DNA from: Pseudomonas viciae
GTDB taxonomy: Bacteria; Pseudomonadota; Gammaproteobacteria; Pseudomonadales; Pseudomonadaceae
DNA: 64,000 nucleotides
Assembly (NCBI RefSeq): GCF_004786035.1
Contig: NZ_CP035088.1
Location: 150,001 to 214,000 of the forward strand
Direction of reading: 5' to 3'
Part shown: one piece after another, positions 55,201 through 64,000 of the stretch
Position numbering within the stretch: position 1 is the first letter of the stretch
Layout of the letters: every line of letters begins with the position of its first letter
Position numbers and translations under genes: made by a program
Notes under the pieces: generated by a model
What the model saw: only the letters and a program-made list of their open reading frames with translations
Databases searched by the model: none
Told to the model about the DNA's origin: nothing

Positions 55201-58200
55201 TTTCACGCTCAAGTTATCGCCGCCAGCAAGGGCGTCGTTTGGTGTAGCGAAGTTGACCGAGCCGCTGCTCGAACCGACCGGAATGGTAATGCTCTGGCCG
55301 TTCGACAGAGTGACGACCAGTGGAGCGCCGGTAACTGGTGCGTTCACCGAAGCGGTGTAAACGATGGTGCCACCTTCAGCCACAGTCGAGGTCGCGGTCA
55401 GCGAAACGGTGCTGGTGTCGATGGTATCAGTGACGTCGGTGACCGCTGGCGTGGTGTTTGGCACCAGGTTTTCGAAGTTGCCGCCAGTGGCGTTATCAAT
55501 GCTGACTTCAACCTTGCCGGCATCTTTGTAGACGTCATCAGCCGGTGCGTCGACGCTGACGCTGCCCGTGGTGGCGCCGGCAGCGATGTTGATCACGGCA
55601 CCGTTGCTCAGGGTTACGGTGACTGGAGTGCCGGCGGCATTGGTCAGGGTTGCGGTGTAGGTGATCTGACCACCTTCGGCGACAGTATCGGTTGCCGACA
55701 GAGTCAGGCCCGTGGAGTCCTGGACATCAGTGACCGAGGTTTCAGCCGGTGTTTGATCTGCAACCAGGTTCTCGTAATTACCGCCCTGAGCGTCATCGAT
55801 CTTAACGCTCAAGTTATCGCCGCCAGCGAGGGCGTCGTTTGGTGTGGTGAAATTCACGGTACCTGAGCTGGAGCCGACTGGAATCGTGATGCTCTGGCCG
55901 TTCGACAGAGTGACGACCAACGGAGCGCCGGTAACCGGTGCGTTCACCGAAGCGGTGTAAACGATGGTGCCACCTTCAGCCACAGTCGAGGTCGCGGTCA
56001 GCGAAACGGTGCTGGTGTCGATGGTATCAGTGACGTCGGTGACCGCTGGCGTGGTGTTTGGCACCAGGTTTTCGAAGTTGCCGCCAGTGGCGTTATCAAT
56101 GCTGACTTCAACTTTGCCGGCATCTTTGTAGACGTCGTCAGTCGGTGCATCAACGCTGACGCTGCCTGTGGTGGCACCGGCGGCGATGTTGATCACCGCG
56201 CCATTGCTCAAGGTTACGGTCACTGGCGAACCAGCGGCATTGGTCAGGGTTGCGGTGTAGGTGATCTGACCGCCTTCAGCCACTTCGGTGGACGCCGACA
56301 AGCTCAGGCCGGTCGCGTCGACCGAATCGGTGATTGTGGTGACCGCAGGCGTAGTGCTCGGCACCAGGTTTTCAAAATTGCCACCCGTTGCGCCAGTAAT
56401 GGTGGTGCTAACGGTGCTGCCATTGTTGTAGACGTCATTGGCCGGGGTATCGACAGCGACGGTACCGGTGGTCTGGCCCGCAGCGATGGTGATGACCGAG
56501 CCGTTGCTCAAGGTCACGGTCACTGGAGTTTGAGCCGGGTTGGTCAGGGTAGCGGTGTAAGTGATCTGGCCGCCTTCAGTGATGGTCTCGCTGGCGGTCA
56601 AAGTCAGGCCGGTAGCATCGACCGAATCAGTGATTGTGGTAACTGCAGGCGTGGTGCTTGGCACCAGGTTTTCAAAATTGCCGCCGGTCGCACCGGTAAT
56701 AGTGGTGCTAACGGTGCTGCCATTGTTGTAGACGTCATTGGCCGGGGTATCGACGGCGACGGTACCGGTGGTCTGGCCCGCAGCGATGGTGATGACCGAG
56801 CCGTTGCTCAAGGTCACGGTCACTGGAGTTTGAGCCGGGTTGGTCAGGGTAGCGGTGTAAGTGATCTGGCCGCCTTCAGTGATGGTATCGCTGGCGGTCA
56901 AAGTCAGGCCGGTCGCGTCGACCGAATCGGTGATCGTGGTGACCGCAGGCGTGGTGCTCGGCACCAGGTTTTCAAAGTTGCCGCCGGTCGCACCGGTAAT
57001 AGTGGTGCTAACGGTGCTGCCATTGTTGTAGACGTCATTGGCCGGGGTATCGACAGCGACGGTACCGGTGGTCTGGCCCGCAGCGATGGTAATGACCGAG
57101 CCATTGCTCAAGGTCACGGTCACTGGAGTTTGAGCCGGGTTGGTCAGGGTCGCGGTGTAAGTGATCTGGCCGCCTTCAGTGATGGTCTCGCTGGCGGTCA
57201 AAGTCAGGCCGGTAGCATCGACCGAATCGGTAATCGTGGTGACCGCAGGCGTGGTGCTCGGCACCAGGTTTTCAAAATTGCCACCCGTTGCGCCAGTAAT
57301 GGTGGTGCTAACGGTGCTGCCATTGTTGTAGACGTCATTGGCCGGGGTATCGACAGCGACGGTACCGGTGGTCTGGCCCGCAGCGATGGTAATGACCGAG
57401 CCATTGCTCAAGGTCACGGTCACTGGAGTTTGAGCCGGGTTGGTCAGGGTAGCGGTGTAGGTGATCTGGCCACCTTCAGTCACCGTATTGTCTGCCGACA
57501 GGGTGACGTTGGTGGTGTCGATGGTGTCGGTGATCTGGGTTACGGCCGGCGTGGTAGGCAGGGTCACGGCAATGCCGCTGCCGCCGGTGGTACCGGTGAC
57601 GGTCACGCTGATCTGGCTTGGGTCGTTGTAGACGGTGTCGTTCGGTGCCAGCGGTACGTTGACGCTGCCGGTGGTTTGTCCGGCAGGAATCACGATCACG
57701 GAGCCGTTGGACAGGGTCACGGTCAGGTCGGTCTGGGGCGCCTGGGTAACGGTCGCGGTGTAGACCAGCACGCCGCCGGCCTCGGTCAGAGTCGGGGTGG
57801 CGCTCAGGGTCAAAGTCGAATTGAGCAGCGCGTTGGCTGTGGTGTCAGCATTGGTGTCGCCGCCTGTGATGTCGTCGTCAGCGGCTGCGGTCGTGCTCAA
57901 ACCTTCAGTCGGGAAACCCACGGTGGGATCGACGCTGCCAGCGGTGGCATCCAGCACCACAAAGCTGTGGCCGCCACCGGCGGCACCACCCGTACCTGCG
58001 GCGGTAGCGCCGGCGGCGGTGGCTTCCAGGGCGGTCGTCGGGTCGACGCCTGCGGCGATGGCTTGTTGTAGCTCTTCTACCGACGGCGCGGCCTGAGCGG
58101 TGGCTTGTGCCAGGTCAGTGGAAGAATCTGGAGCACTGGCGCTCCACTGAGTGTCGCGGCCCAGGTCCAGGGAGCGGCCATCGGCCAGCTCCAGTGTGAC

Positions 58201-58338
58201 GGCGCCGGCAGGGCCGGTGTCCAGCTGGTCGCCCGTGTACAGGCGATCCCCTTCAATGAGTACGCGCCGAATGCCCTCGGGGGATACGGCGAAAACCTGA
58301 CCGACAATGCTTTTGACAACGGCAACAACACTGCTCAT
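49297..58338 (-). CDS. lapA: Giant biofilm adhesin LapA
   Basis: A 3013-residue type I-secreted adhesin. Residues 1-~95 form the retention module that plugs LapE. The LapG cleavage motif TAAG is at 107-110 and a second TAAG at 112-115. Residues ~280-1775 are Ig-like repeats: 300-bp units (56.3-57.5 kb) and six ~600-bp double units (53.0-56.3 kb). A Calx-β domain (~1780-1885), cadherin-like (~2025-2125) and PA14-like (~2240-2315) domains follow. A VWA domain has DSSGS from Asp2509. RTX nonapeptides (GGxGNDxL, ~2785-2910) and a C-terminal secretion signal end the protein. Start ATG 58338 follows GGAG by nine bases. Confidence 0.93.
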   Translation of the reverse strand: MSSVVAVVKSIVGQVFAVSPEGIRRVLIEGDRLYTGDQLDTGPAGAVTLELADGRSLDLGRDTQWSASAPDSSTDLAQATAQAAPSVEELQQAIAAGVDPTTALEATAAGATAAGTGGAAGGGHSFVVLDATAGSVDPTVGFPTEGLSTTAAADDDITGGDTNADTTANALLNSTLTLSATPTLTEAGGVLVYTATVTQAPQTDLTVTLSNGSVIVIPAGQTTGSVNVPLAPNDTVYNDPSQISVTVTGTTGGSGIAVTLPTTPAVTQITDTIDTTNVTLSADNTVTEGGQITYTATLTNPAQTPVTVTLSNGSVITIAAGQTTGTVAVDTPANDVYNNGSTVSTTITGATGGNFENLVPSTTPAVTTITDSVDATGLTLTASETITEGGQITYTATLTNPAQTPVTVTLSNGSVITIAAGQTTGTVAVDTPANDVYNNGSTVSTTITGATGGNFENLVPSTTPAVTTITDSVDATGLTLTASDTITEGGQITYTATLTNPAQTPVTVTLSNGSVITIAAGQTTGTVAVDTPANDVYNNGSTVSTTITGATGGNFENLVPSTTPAVTTITDSVDATGLTLTASETITEGGQITYTATLTNPAQTPVTVTLSNGSVITIAAGQTTGTVAVDTPANDVYNNGSTVSTTITGATGGNFENLVPSTTPAVTTITDSVDATGLSLSASTEVAEGGQITYTATLTNAAGSPVTVTLSNGAVINIAAGATTGSVSVDAPTDDVYKDAGKVEVSIDNATGGNFENLVPNTTPAVTDVTDTIDTSTVSLTATSTVAEGGTIVYTASVNAPVTGAPLVVTLSNGQSITIPVGSSSGTVNFTTPNDALAGGDNLSVKIDDAQGGNYENLVADQTPAETSVTDVQDSTGLTLSATDTVAEGGQITYTATLTNAAGTPVTVTLSNGAVINIAAGATTGSVSVDAPADDVYKDAGKVEVSIDNATGGNFENLVPNTTPAVTDVTDTIDTSTVSLTATSTVAEGGTIVYTASVNAPVTGAPLVVTLSNGQSITIPVGSSSGSVNFATPNDALAGGDNLSVKIDDAQGGNYEKLEIDGTPADTSVTDVQDTTGLTLSATDTVAEGGQITYTATLTNAAGTPVTVTLSNGAVINIAAGATTGSVSVDAPTDDVYKDAGKVEVSIDNATGGNFENLVPSTTPAVTDVTDTIDTSTVSLTATSTVAEGGTIVYTASVNAPVTGAPLVVTLSNGQSITIPVGSSSGSVNFATPNDALAGGDNLSVKIDDAQGGNYEKLEIDGTPADTSVTDVQDTTGLTLSATDTVAEGGQITYTATLTNAAGSPVTVTLSNGAVINIAAGATTGSVSVDAPTDDVYKDAGKVEVSIDNATGGNFENLVPSTTPAVTDVTDTIDTSTVSLTATSTVAEGGTIVYTASVNAPVTGAPLVVTLSNGQSITIPVGSSSGSVNFATPNDALAGGDNLSVKIDDAQGGNYEKLEIDGTPADTSVTDVQDTTGLTLSATDTVAEGGQITYTATLTNAAGSPVTVTLSNGAVINIAAGATTGSVSVDAPTDDVYKDAGKVEVSIDNATGGNFENLVPSTTPAVTDVTDTIDTSTVSLTATSTVAEGGTVVYTASVNAPVTGAPLVVTLSNGQSITIPVGSSSGTVNFTTPNDALAGGDSLSVKIDDAQGGNYENLVADQTPAETSVTDVQDSTGLTLSATDTVAEGGQITYTATLTNAAGTPVTVTLSNGAVINIAAGATTGSVSVDAPTDDVYKDAGKVEVSIDNATGGNFENLVPSTTPAVTDVTDTVNTTTVSISGSTSVTEGQAATYTVSLTNPAQTEVTVKIVYSGTAADGTDFTGVYTVKVPANATSATFDVATLDDKITEGTENFVVKIDSATGGNFEQLAVSGTNGSVSTSIIDNDAPPVLDLDANNSSGKSGADYQVTFTEGTTGPGVSIGDTDLKITDPDSTMLTGATIVLTNRQPGDALNLGNSVNGISINANSTDGKVTLTLSGNATLADYMQQIKNISFINNSEDPSTVPRIITVTVTDGSNYSNTATTTVNVVGVNDAPVATGGAVTGTEDTSLVLGWSTFGVSDVDNAAASLGVKITELPADGKLQYLDGATWKDVANNQTFTKADIDAGKLRFTPDANESGANGYVGSSTGNNQADYAQVKFQQTDGQALGNTGTVKIDITPVADAPTLNVAGNAVTSTGLIKEVWTGLSGLGTDGSGAPSGTLKSVIDAAGTPNSSGTVTNVQSDSNVNPGTASKTSGLIFLEAGKTYTFSGTGDDSLLVTIGGKDVAAITWGAGGKLNGSFTPTSSGYYTLDIYHHNQTGPGSYDVNLSVNGSTPVDLNGAGVPLYTSVTDLTNAGVTVSDLHGTNGEGYYDGFKLNEGAEGTSVHLSKITTALTDTDGSESLSVKIGGMPEGSVLSDGAGHFATVGSNGEASVSGWNLGSLTLTPPTYYNGQLNLTVTSTSTEALGGSATTTAQIPVTVYPATYNAITATSGSDNVTGTDGNDVVVADIGGLTVVPGTNYNIAFMVDSSGSMSEASLTAAKNSLTSVFNTLKQSMGGNSGTVNIFLADFDSQVNTSVSVNLNDPDALNQLKGVLDSMASGGGTNYEDVFKTTANFFKSTEAMGNTGAKNLTYFITDGKPTYYQTGEQTNPTLYDNVKLDDVLSASKYTVGKYYTQTIDSTHKYTIYENGEMYLSTKNGKKWTDSYVGKVHAEGNGTFELSNLGGTGYGDYWNYVDSATGSSESFTLLKGLSTVEAIGLNNDVTLNDLKPYDSDSTPQTNIDPNNLANSIIGHTEATLPGSDTVNGGEGNDILFGDLVSFNGIAGEGYQAIQAFVAQQSGVDVSKVTTSNVHQYITEHYTAFDVSGAHDGNDTLLGGAGNDILFGQGGNDTLNGGKGNDILLGGSGNDTLLGGPGNDTLIGGLGGDTFVWKSGDTGTDVIKDFKASDGDRIDLRDLLQGETGSTIDHFLKISTVDGVSSLQVSTTGQFNAANGAAATPDVTIKLEGNNWSNVNLNSLIAGSDPTIKVDHNNS
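53041..56340 (-). repeat. 600-bp double-domain repeats in lapA
   Basis: Units begin at 53041, 53641, 54241, 54841, 55441 and 56041 with exactly 600-bp spacing. Units 54241 and 54841 are identical over hundreds of bases. Each unit encodes two ~100-residue Ig-like domains (one with [14 protein letters not shown], one with [15 protein letters not shown]). Confidence 0.95.
56341..57540 (-). repeat. 300-bp single-domain repeats in lapA
   Basis: Four units with starts at 56341, 56641, 56941 and 57241, exactly 300 bp apart and almost identical. Each encodes one Ig-like domain with [14 protein letters not shown] and [18 protein letters not shown]. They lie next to the N-terminal side. Confidence 0.95.
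57994..58020 (-). other. LapG cleavage region of LapA with two TAAG motifs
   Basis: Codons 107-115 read T-A-A-G-A-T-A-A-G. LapG cuts between the two Ala of TAAG; in P. fluorescens Pf0-1 this is at residues 108/109, the same position as the first motif here. A second TAAG follows after one residue. Confidence 0.85.
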
Positions 58339-58696
58339 TGAAGATTCTCCGGGTGCCACGCTCAGTAGACTTCCATGGACCCGCGGCCAATGGCAGCAAC
58401 GGTCTGGACGTTCTTGTTTCACTAAATAAGGTTGTTTTGACGCTTTTCGGTGTCAATATTTTGGCTTATTTTTTTTGGATGATTTGTTTGTGCCAAAGTA
58501 TTGACCTTATGCTGGCCATCCTAAACAATCGCTGCCGCAATGTCACATTGATATTTAAGCGGCGACCTGTTCTTTCGGTGCATGTTCCAGCTCCTGCTTT
58601 GAACTTTCCGACATACGGTTATTCCGGTTGCCATCATCCGATGCAGCGCCACGTTTCGCTGTGATCCAAGACAAGTGTTTCAGGAAGAAATCCACT
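58339..58696. promoter_or_regulatory. Divergent lapA-lapE promoter region
   Basis: These 358 bases separate the two start codons. The part 58430-58560 is T-rich and low in GC. It holds an inverted repeat at 58452-58505, described separately. I see no gene here; a short frame from 58628 is the unlikely 5' extension of lapE. Confidence 0.6.
58452..58505. promoter_or_regulatory. Inverted pair of FleQ-box-like sites
   Basis: GTCAATATTTTGGC (58452-58465) and GCCAAAGTATTGAC (58492-58505) are inverted copies with one mismatch in 14 and a 26-base T-rich centre. Each half read as GTCAATANTTTGGC matches 11 of 14 positions of the FleQ box GTCAATAAATTGAC. FleQ with c-di-GMP is known to control lapA in pseudomonads. 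Confidence 0.5.
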
Positions 58697-60046
58697 ATGC
58701 GTTCGCCCTTGTTCATGGCTTTACCCTTCGCCCTCGCCGCCAGTTTCGTCCAAGCACAAACCTTGCCGCAGGCCATGCAACAGGCGCTGGATGTCCACCC
58801 TGAAATTCAGGCGGGTGTGAACAGTCGCCTCGCGGCGGACTACCAGCTCAAGGCGGCCAAGGGCGGCTACCTGCCTAGGGTGGATCTCGCAGCTGGGTAT
58901 GGCCGGGAAGGTACCGACAGCGTCACTACCCGTTCGGGTGGCACCAATCATTGGGAAACCTTGAACCGCAGCGAGTCGAGCCTGCGCCTGTCGCAAATGG
59001 TTTTTGACGGTTTTGCGACGTCGAGCGAAGTGGGGCGTCAACAAGCTACCGTCAATGCCCGTGCCTATTCGTTGCTGGACGCCTCCGAGCGCACCGGGCT
59101 GACCGTGGCCCAGGTTTACCTGGACGTGCTGACCCGTCGCGAGTTCGTGCGCCTGGCCGAGGAAAACCTCAAGAGCCACGAGCGCATCTTCGACCAGATC
59201 AAGCTGCGCACCAGTCGTGGCGTGGGCAGCGGTGCCGACCTGGACCAGGCCGAAGCGCGGATGGCCCAGGCCCGCAATAACCTGATCACCGAACAAACCA
59301 ACCTGGCCGACGCCGAGACCAATTACCTCAGTGCGGTGGGCCAACTGCCCGATCAACTGGATCGTCCCGCCGATTTTCTGGCGCTGTTGCCGGCCAACCT
59401 GACCGAAGCCCGCGCCCAAATGCTGGAAAACAGCCCGGTACTGCGTTCTGCCGAAGCGGACATCGCGGCTGCCGAGCAGCAGTACGAGGCCGCCAAGTCG
59501 AGCTTCTACCCACGCTTCGACGCTGAACTGGGTCGCACCGCCGACAACGACCTGGACGGCCAGAACGGTCACAACAATGAATGGCAAGCCATGCTGCGCA
59601 TGCGTTTCAACCTGTATGCCGGCGGCAGCAACAAGGCGGACCTGGAGTCCAAGTCGTACCTGTCCAATCAGGCCCTGGATATCCGCAACAACGCGCTGCG
59701 CCAGCTTAATGAAGAGCTGGGCCTGGCTTGGAACGCCTTGAACAACGCCAACGCCCAAGTGCCGATCGCCCAACAATACGTAGATCACAGCACGAGCGTG
59801 CGCACCGCCTACCAGAAACAGTTCAGCCTTGGCGAGCGGACCCTGCTTGACTTGCTCGACAGCGAAAACGAGCTGTTCAGCGCCTCCCGCCGCCTGGCGG
59901 AAATCAAGAATGTGCAACTGTTCACCCAATATCGGATCAAGGCGACCATGGGTCAGTTGCTCAAAAGTCAGGGCGTGGTCGCGCCGTTGGCATCGGTTGT
60001 GCAGAATGACGTGAAGCCCAAGGTTCAGTTGCCTGGGATGAATTGA
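58697..60046 (+). CDS. lapE: Outer-membrane TolC-like channel LapE
   Basis: A 449-residue TolC-family protein that forms the outer-membrane exit for LapA and retains it by its N-terminal plug until LapG cuts. The signal peptide ends near residue 20 (VQAQTLPQ). Two homologous halves carry long helical hairpins (NVHPEIQAG-like start, QLKAAKGGYLPRVDLAAGYG; second half NSPVLRSAEADIAAAEQQYE and SSFYPRFDAELGR). The ATG at 58697 follows AGGA by ten bases and places the signal peptide correctly. It is the first gene of lapEBC and ends next to lapB. Confidence 0.93.
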   Translation: MRSPLFMALPFALAASFVQAQTLPQAMQQALDVHPEIQAGVNSRLAADYQLKAAKGGYLPRVDLAAGYGREGTDSVTTRSGGTNHWETLNRSESSLRLSQMVFDGFATSSEVGRQQATVNARAYSLLDASERTGLTVAQVYLDVLTRREFVRLAEENLKSHERIFDQIKLRTSRGVGSGADLDQAEARMAQARNNLITEQTNLADAETNYLSAVGQLPDQLDRPADFLALLPANLTEARAQMLENSPVLRSAEADIAAAEQQYEAAKSSFYPRFDAELGRTADNDLDGQNGHNNEWQAMLRMRFNLYAGGSNKADLESKSYLSNQALDIRNNALRQLNEELGLAWNALNNANAQVPIAQQYVDHSTSVRTAYQKQFSLGERTLLDLLDSENELFSASRRLAEIKNVQLFTQYRIKATMGQLLKSQGVVAPLASVVQNDVKPKVQLPGMN

Positions 60047-60084
60047 GTCATCCATCCAGTTTTGATCAGCAAAGAGTGCCGAGC

Positions 60085-62241
60085 GTGGAATCAGAAGTCA
60101 GTCGAGTCGAACTCATCCATGATCCACGCACGCTGCACGATGACCCGTTGCTGGACGGTTTGCTGGCGCTCTGCATGCTGCATCAGAAGCCGGCCAGCGC
60201 GGCGATGCTCACCACGGGCCTACCGCTGCCCAAGCAACGGCTGAGCGTCGAGTTATTGTCGCGCGCAGCGGCCCGTGCCGGTTTGCAAGGTCGGGTGCTG
60301 CAACGCAAGCTTGAACAGATCCCGACCATCGCCATGCCGGCCCTGTTGCTGCTCAAGGACGGGCGCAGCGCCGTGTTGCTGGGCTGGGTTGGTGACGACC
60401 AGGCGCGGCTGCTGCTCAGCGAAAGCGATGGCGGTGAAGTGACGGTCAGTCGCGAATTGCTGGCTGATGACTACAGCGGCAAGGTCTTCTTCGCCCAACC
60501 CCAGCATAAATTTGACGTCAACCACGGCACGCTGATTCCCCGGGCGCGTTCGTGGTTCCGCGACACCCTCAAGCGTTCCCGTTGGCTGTACGCCGACGCC
60601 ATCGCCGCCAGCCTGCTGATCAACATCATCGCCATGGCCGCGCCACTGTTCGTGATGAACGTCTACGACCGTGTGGTGCCGAACCAGGCCGAATCGACCC
60701 TGTGGGTGTTGGCCATCGGCATCACTGGCGCCTACATCTTCGACCTGATCCTCAAGATGCTGCGCAGTTTGTGCCTGGACCTGGCCGGCAAGAAAACCGA
60801 CCTGATCATTTCGGCCACGCTGTTCGAGCGCATCGTCGGCATGGCCATGAAATACCGCCCGGCGCGGGTCGGCAGCTTTGCCCAGAACATCCATGAGTTC
60901 CAGAGCCTGCGGGACTTCCTCGCCTCGCTGACCCTCACCAGCCTGATCGATTTGCCGTTCACCCTGCTGATCTTCATGGTCATCGCGATCCTCGGTGGGC
61001 ACCTGGTGTGGATTCCGGTGCTGGCGTTCCCGATTGCCCTGTTGATCGGCTATGCGTTGCAGAAACCCTTGGTGGCAACCATGGAGCGAACCATGGCCCT
61101 GGGCGCCGAGCGCCAGTCCAGCCTGATCGAAACCCTGGCGGGCCTGGATGCGGTGAAGGTCAACAACGCCGAGAGCGAGCGTCAGTACCAGTGGGAACAG
61201 ACCATTGGCACCCTTAGCCGTCTCGAGCTGCGGGTGAAAATGCTGTCCGGCCTGGCGATGAACATCACCTTGCTGATCCAGCAACTGGCCGGGGTGATCA
61301 TGATCGTCTTCGGCGTTTACCAGATCATTGACGGCAACCTGAGCATGGGCGGGTTGATCGCCTGCTACATGCTCAGCGGTCGCGCCCTCAGCCCATTGGC
61401 GTCGCTGTCTGGCCTGCTGACCCGCTACCAGCAGGCGCGGGTGACCATGACTTCGGTCGACCAGATGATGGAGCTGCCCCAGGAGCGCAACTTCGACGAG
61501 CGTCCGCTGAGCCGCAAGGTCCTGCAGGGCGCCGTTGAATGCCGTCAGTTGAATTTCACCTACCCGAACCAACAGAACGCCGCACTGAAGAACATCAACC
61601 TGGTGATCAAGCCGGGCGAGAAAATCGGCATCATCGGCCGCAGCGGTTCGGGCAAGAGCTCCTTGGCCAAGTTGCTGGTGGGCCTTTACCAGCCCGACGA
61701 CGGCGCGTTGCTGGTAGACGGCGTGGACATCCGCCAGATCGACGTCAGCGAGCTGCGCTACAACATCGGTTATGTGCCCCAGGACATCCAACTGCTGGCC
61801 GGCACCCTGCGGGACAACCTGACCTCCGGCGCCCGTTACGTCGAAGACGAGCTGGTGCTCCAGGCCGCCGAGCTGGCAGGGGTGCATGAGTTCGCGCGCC
61901 TGCATCCGCAAGGCTATGAACTGCAGGTTGGTGAGCGTGGGCAGAACCTGTCCGGTGGCCAGCGCCAGAACGTCGCCCTGGCCCGCGCATTGCTGCTCAA
62001 CCCGCCGATCCTGTTGCTGGACGAACCCACCAGCGCCATGGACAACACCGGCGAGGAGCGCTTGAAACAGCGCCTGGCCGCCGTGGTGGAAAACAAGACG
62101 GTACTGCTGGTGACGCATCGGGCATCCTTGCTGTCGCTGGTGGACCGCCTGCTGGTGATCGACCGTGGGCAGATACTGGCCGACGGCCCGAAAGCGGTCG
62201 TGATGGAAGCGTTGAAGAAGGGGCAGATCAGTGTTGCTTAA
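60085..62241 (+). CDS. lapB: Type I secretion ABC transporter LapB
   Basis: A 718-residue exporter that drives LapA secretion. Residues ~10-135 are a C39-like domain without the catalytic Cys (LLALCMLHQKPAS has no QxxCG context), as usual for RTX adhesin exporters. Six helices lie within ~165-440. The ATPase (~480-718) has Walker A GRSGSGKSS, signature LSGGQRQ and Walker B ILLLDEPTSAMD. I used the GTG at 60085 (VESEVSRVE) with AAAGAG nine bases upstream, giving the usual family length; TTG 60043, which overlaps the lapE stop, is the alternative. lapC overlaps its end by 11 bases. Confidence 0.92.
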   Translation: MESEVSRVELIHDPRTLHDDPLLDGLLALCMLHQKPASAAMLTTGLPLPKQRLSVELLSRAAARAGLQGRVLQRKLEQIPTIAMPALLLLKDGRSAVLLGWVGDDQARLLLSESDGGEVTVSRELLADDYSGKVFFAQPQHKFDVNHGTLIPRARSWFRDTLKRSRWLYADAIAASLLINIIAMAAPLFVMNVYDRVVPNQAESTLWVLAIGITGAYIFDLILKMLRSLCLDLAGKKTDLIISATLFERIVGMAMKYRPARVGSFAQNIHEFQSLRDFLASLTLTSLIDLPFTLLIFMVIAILGGHLVWIPVLAFPIALLIGYALQKPLVATMERTMALGAERQSSLIETLAGLDAVKVNNAESERQYQWEQTIGTLSRLELRVKMLSGLAMNITLLIQQLAGVIMIVFGVYQIIDGNLSMGGLIACYMLSGRALSPLASLSGLLTRYQQARVTMTSVDQMMELPQERNFDERPLSRKVLQGAVECRQLNFTYPNQQNAALKNINLVIKPGEKIGIIGRSGSGKSSLAKLLVGLYQPDDGALLVDGVDIRQIDVSELRYNIGYVPQDIQLLAGTLRDNLTSGARYVEDELVLQAAELAGVHEFARLHPQGYELQVGERGQNLSGGQRQNVALARALLLNPPILLLDEPTSAMDNTGEERLKQRLAAVVENKTVLLVTHRASLLSLVDRLLVIDRGQILADGPKAVVMEALKKGQISVA

Positions 62242-63598
62242 GTCGGGTTTCAAGGACGCCATCGGCCGCTATTTCAAAGGTTCTGCCTCGCTGCACGGCC
62301 AGCCGCTGCCCGAGGTCAACAAAGCCCTGATCGAAGACGCCCCACGGGTGGTGCGCCTGACGATCTGGGGGATCATCGGCTTCTTTGTGTTCCTCGGTCT
62401 GTGGGCCAACTTCGCGGTGATCGACGAAGTGACCAAGGGCGACGGCAAGGCGATTCCATCGTCCAAGATCCAGAAAATCCAGAACCTGGAGGGGGGTATC
62501 GTCGCCGAGCTGTTCGTCACTGAAGGGCAGATCGTCGAAGCGGGTGCGCCGTTGATTCGCCTGGATGACACACGGTTTGTCTCCAACGTCGGGGAAACCG
62601 AGGCTGACCGCCTGTCCATGCTGTTGCGGGTCGAACGTCTGAGTGCCGAGGTCGATGATCGACCGTTGAATTTCCCCGCCGATGTGCTCAAGGCCGTGCC
62701 GGGCCAGGCCGCCAGCGAGGAGTCGCTGTACATCAGCCGCCGTCAGCAGTTGCACGATGAAATTGGCGGGTTGCAGGAACAATTGATCCAGCGTCAGCAG
62801 GAACTGCGCGAGTTCGTTTCCAAGCAGGCGCAGTACCGCTCCGGCCTGGCGCTGCAACGCCAGGAAATCAACATGTCCGAGCCGTTGGTGGCCCAGGGTG
62901 CGGTATCGCCGGTGGAAGTGCTGCGGCTCAAGCGCGCCGAGGTTGAAACCCGCGGGCAACTGGACGCCACGACGCTGGCGATTCCCCGCGCCGAATCGGC
63001 GATCAAGGAAGTTCAGCGCAAGATCGACGAGACCCGCGGCAAGTTTCGCAGCGAAGCCCTGACCCAACTCAACGAAGCACGCACCGACCTGAACAAGGCT
63101 CAGGCCACCGGCAAGGCCCTGGAAGATCGGGTGAGCCGGACCCTGGTGACATCGCCGGTACGCGGCATCGTCAACAAGTTGCTGGTGAACACCATCGGCG
63201 GGGTGATCCAGCCCGGCAGTGACCTGGTGGAAATTGTGCCGTTGGACGACACCATTCTAGTGGAAGCGAAAATCCGGCCACAGGACATCGCCTTCTTGCA
63301 CCCCGGCCAGGACGCCACGGTGAAATTCACCGCCTACGACTACACCATTTATGGCGGGATGAAAGCCAAGCTGGAACAGATCGGCGCCGATACCATCACC
63401 GATGAAGACAAGAAAACCACCTACTACATCATCAAGCTGCGCACCGAGCGCAGCCACCTGGGCACCGATGAAAAACCGCTGCTGATCATTCCCGGCATGG
63501 TCGCCTCGGTGGACATCATCACCGGCAAGAAAACCGTGCTCAGCTACCTGCTCAAGCCGATCATCAAGGCCCGGGCCGAGGCGTTGCACGAGCGGTAA
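62231..63598 (+). CDS. lapC: Type I secretion membrane-fusion protein LapC
   Basis: A 455-residue HlyD-family adaptor that links LapB in the inner membrane to LapE. One membrane helix (~41-62) follows a short cytoplasmic tail. The periplasmic part has a split lipoyl domain (NLEGGIVAELFVTEGQIVEAG), a long coiled-coil hairpin (~130-295), and a β-barrel region with TSPVRGIVNKLLVNTIGG and HPGQDATVKFTAYDY. The start GTG 62231 lies inside lapB, so translation is coupled. About 90 bases with no clear terminator follow. Confidence 0.93.
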   Translation: MLLKSGFKDAIGRYFKGSASLHGQPLPEVNKALIEDAPRVVRLTIWGIIGFFVFLGLWANFAVIDEVTKGDGKAIPSSKIQKIQNLEGGIVAELFVTEGQIVEAGAPLIRLDDTRFVSNVGETEADRLSMLLRVERLSAEVDDRPLNFPADVLKAVPGQAASEESLYISRRQQLHDEIGGLQEQLIQRQQELREFVSKQAQYRSGLALQRQEINMSEPLVAQGAVSPVEVLRLKRAEVETRGQLDATTLAIPRAESAIKEVQRKIDETRGKFRSEALTQLNEARTDLNKAQATGKALEDRVSRTLVTSPVRGIVNKLLVNTIGGVIQPGSDLVEIVPLDDTILVEAKIRPQDIAFLHPGQDATVKFTAYDYTIYGGMKAKLEQIGADTITDEDKKTTYYIIKLRTERSHLGTDEKPLLIIPGMVASVDIITGKKTVLSYLLKPIIKARAEALHER

Positions 63599-63692
63599 TG
63601 CGCTGGCCTGCGTCTCCTAAAATCGCCAAACGGGAAAAGCTGTAATGAGCTAAGTACCGAAACTACCTCCACTCGCGATTAATGAAGCGAAT

Positions 63693-64000
63693 TCATTTAT
63701 TTTTCCTGACGTCGGTTGTGCCCGTGGTACGCGGAGGTGGTGGTTTGGAGGGTGTAACATCCCTTCTGGTTGAATAGCCAGTATTTTGAGGTGGTGGTTG
63801 GTTGCTTGGAAGCGACGTTCTGTTTGCATAACCGCCGGCCTTGTCAGAGAGCAAGTTAAGCGGTCCTTTCGTCGTTGTCGGCCCCGTACTTGGCTGGCTA
63901 GGCATATTGGCCACCCATTCTCTGAGTTGTTTTGTAATGTCGCCGAGTTCTTTTATACCCTGGCTAATTGGGGGGATGGGCAACTGACTAGTTGTCAATC
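63693..64000 (-). CDS. Unidentified protein, C-terminal part (5' end outside window)
   Basis: A frame open from the window edge to a stop at 63693 encodes at least 101 residues. The visible part starts with a short amphipathic helix (GIKELGDITKQLREWVANMP) and continues as a disordered tail rich in Pro, Thr, Ser and Gly with basic residues (PPPPRTTGTTDVRKNK at the end). GC content is lower than in the neighbouring lap genes, which suggests separate origin. No family can be named. It converges with lapC. The true start lies beyond the window; the TTG at 63998 is not reliable. Confidence 0.55.
   Translation of the reverse strand, partial: LTTSQLPIPPISQGIKELGDITKQLREWVANMPSQPSTGPTTTKGPLNLLSDKAGGYANRTSLPSNQPPPQNTGYSTRRDVTPSKPPPPRTTGTTDVRKNK

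Noticed and set aside
53041..57540. Regularly spaced repeats that could suggest a CRISPR array
   Set aside because: Units are 300 or 600 bp, fully coding, without unique spacers; they are Ig-like domains of an adhesin.
56530..58071. A 513-codon plus-strand frame with regular repeats
   Set aside because: It mirrors the lapA repeats; the apparent repeat protein is the complement of a real one.
60253..62262. A 669-codon minus-strand frame opposite lapB
   Set aside because: lapB carries intact ABC motifs in the expected operon; the reverse frame is composition-driven.

Overview
The window comes from a fluorescent Pseudomonas, most likely the P. fluorescens/P. corrugata complex. The evidence is a high-GC backbone, dense REP/REPIN palindromes, the gabDT and desA-oscA-sbp-cysTWA neighbourhoods familiar from Pseudomonas chromosomes, and complete pga and lap biofilm loci. 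Species assignment is inference; no database was searched.

Layout. 1-1066: 3' end of a 23S rRNA gene and two tandem 5S rRNA genes, each with its own terminator. 1.2-3.5 kb: two envelope proteins of unknown role. 3.7-10.1 kb: pgaABCD for poly-N-acetylglucosamine synthesis and export. 10.3-13.6 kb: a PEBP-like protein, an MHS-type transporter, the scar of a deleted LysR/dehydrogenase pair, and a lipoprotein. 13.7-16.8 kb: a von Willebrand lipoprotein and an ECF sigma/membrane-protein pair, then tRNA-Arg(CCG). 17.3-20.2 kb: gabD and gabT. 20.3-26 kb: a REC-HDOD protein, a PAS-GGDEF cyclase, the desA desaturase and a GGDEF-EAL protein. 26.5-30.8 kb: oscA-sbp-cysT-cysW-cysA for sulfate uptake. 30.9-36.8 kb: an Mpo1-like protein, Crp- and AraC-type regulators, a second desaturase and an amino-acid-type chemoreceptor. 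37-42.7 kb (minus): a four-gene mgoBCAD (pvfABCD-like) signal-synthesis operon with a long low-GC upstream region, then a GntR/FCD regulator. 44.2-63.6 kb: lapG, lapD, a repeat-rich 1.3 kb stretch, a DUF6124 gene with a structured leader, a small conserved protein, the giant adhesin lapA (minus), and lapE-lapB-lapC. The window ends in the C-terminal part of an unidentified P/T-rich protein.

How the genes fit together. The region is rich in surface attachment and c-di-GMP functions: PGA polysaccharide, the LapA adhesin with its secretion system (LapEBC) and its c-di-GMP-controlled release switch (LapD/LapG), plus an intact-looking cyclase and a GGDEF-EAL protein. The mgo/pvf operon is expected to make a small N-oxygenated signal molecule.

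The most interesting unexplained signal is a structured leader present in two diverged copies (about 26.13-26.38 kb on minus, 47.90-48.21 kb on plus). Stems show compensatory base changes, and a central CTTGCAC element is complementary to both an upstream hairpin loop and a downstream element, which suggests alternative pairing. One copy precedes a DUF6124 gene; the other has lost, or never had, a gene. Also notable are a 14-bp-arm inverted repeat resembling paired FleQ boxes between lapA and lapE, and a 310-bp inverted repeat enclosing tandem REPINs.
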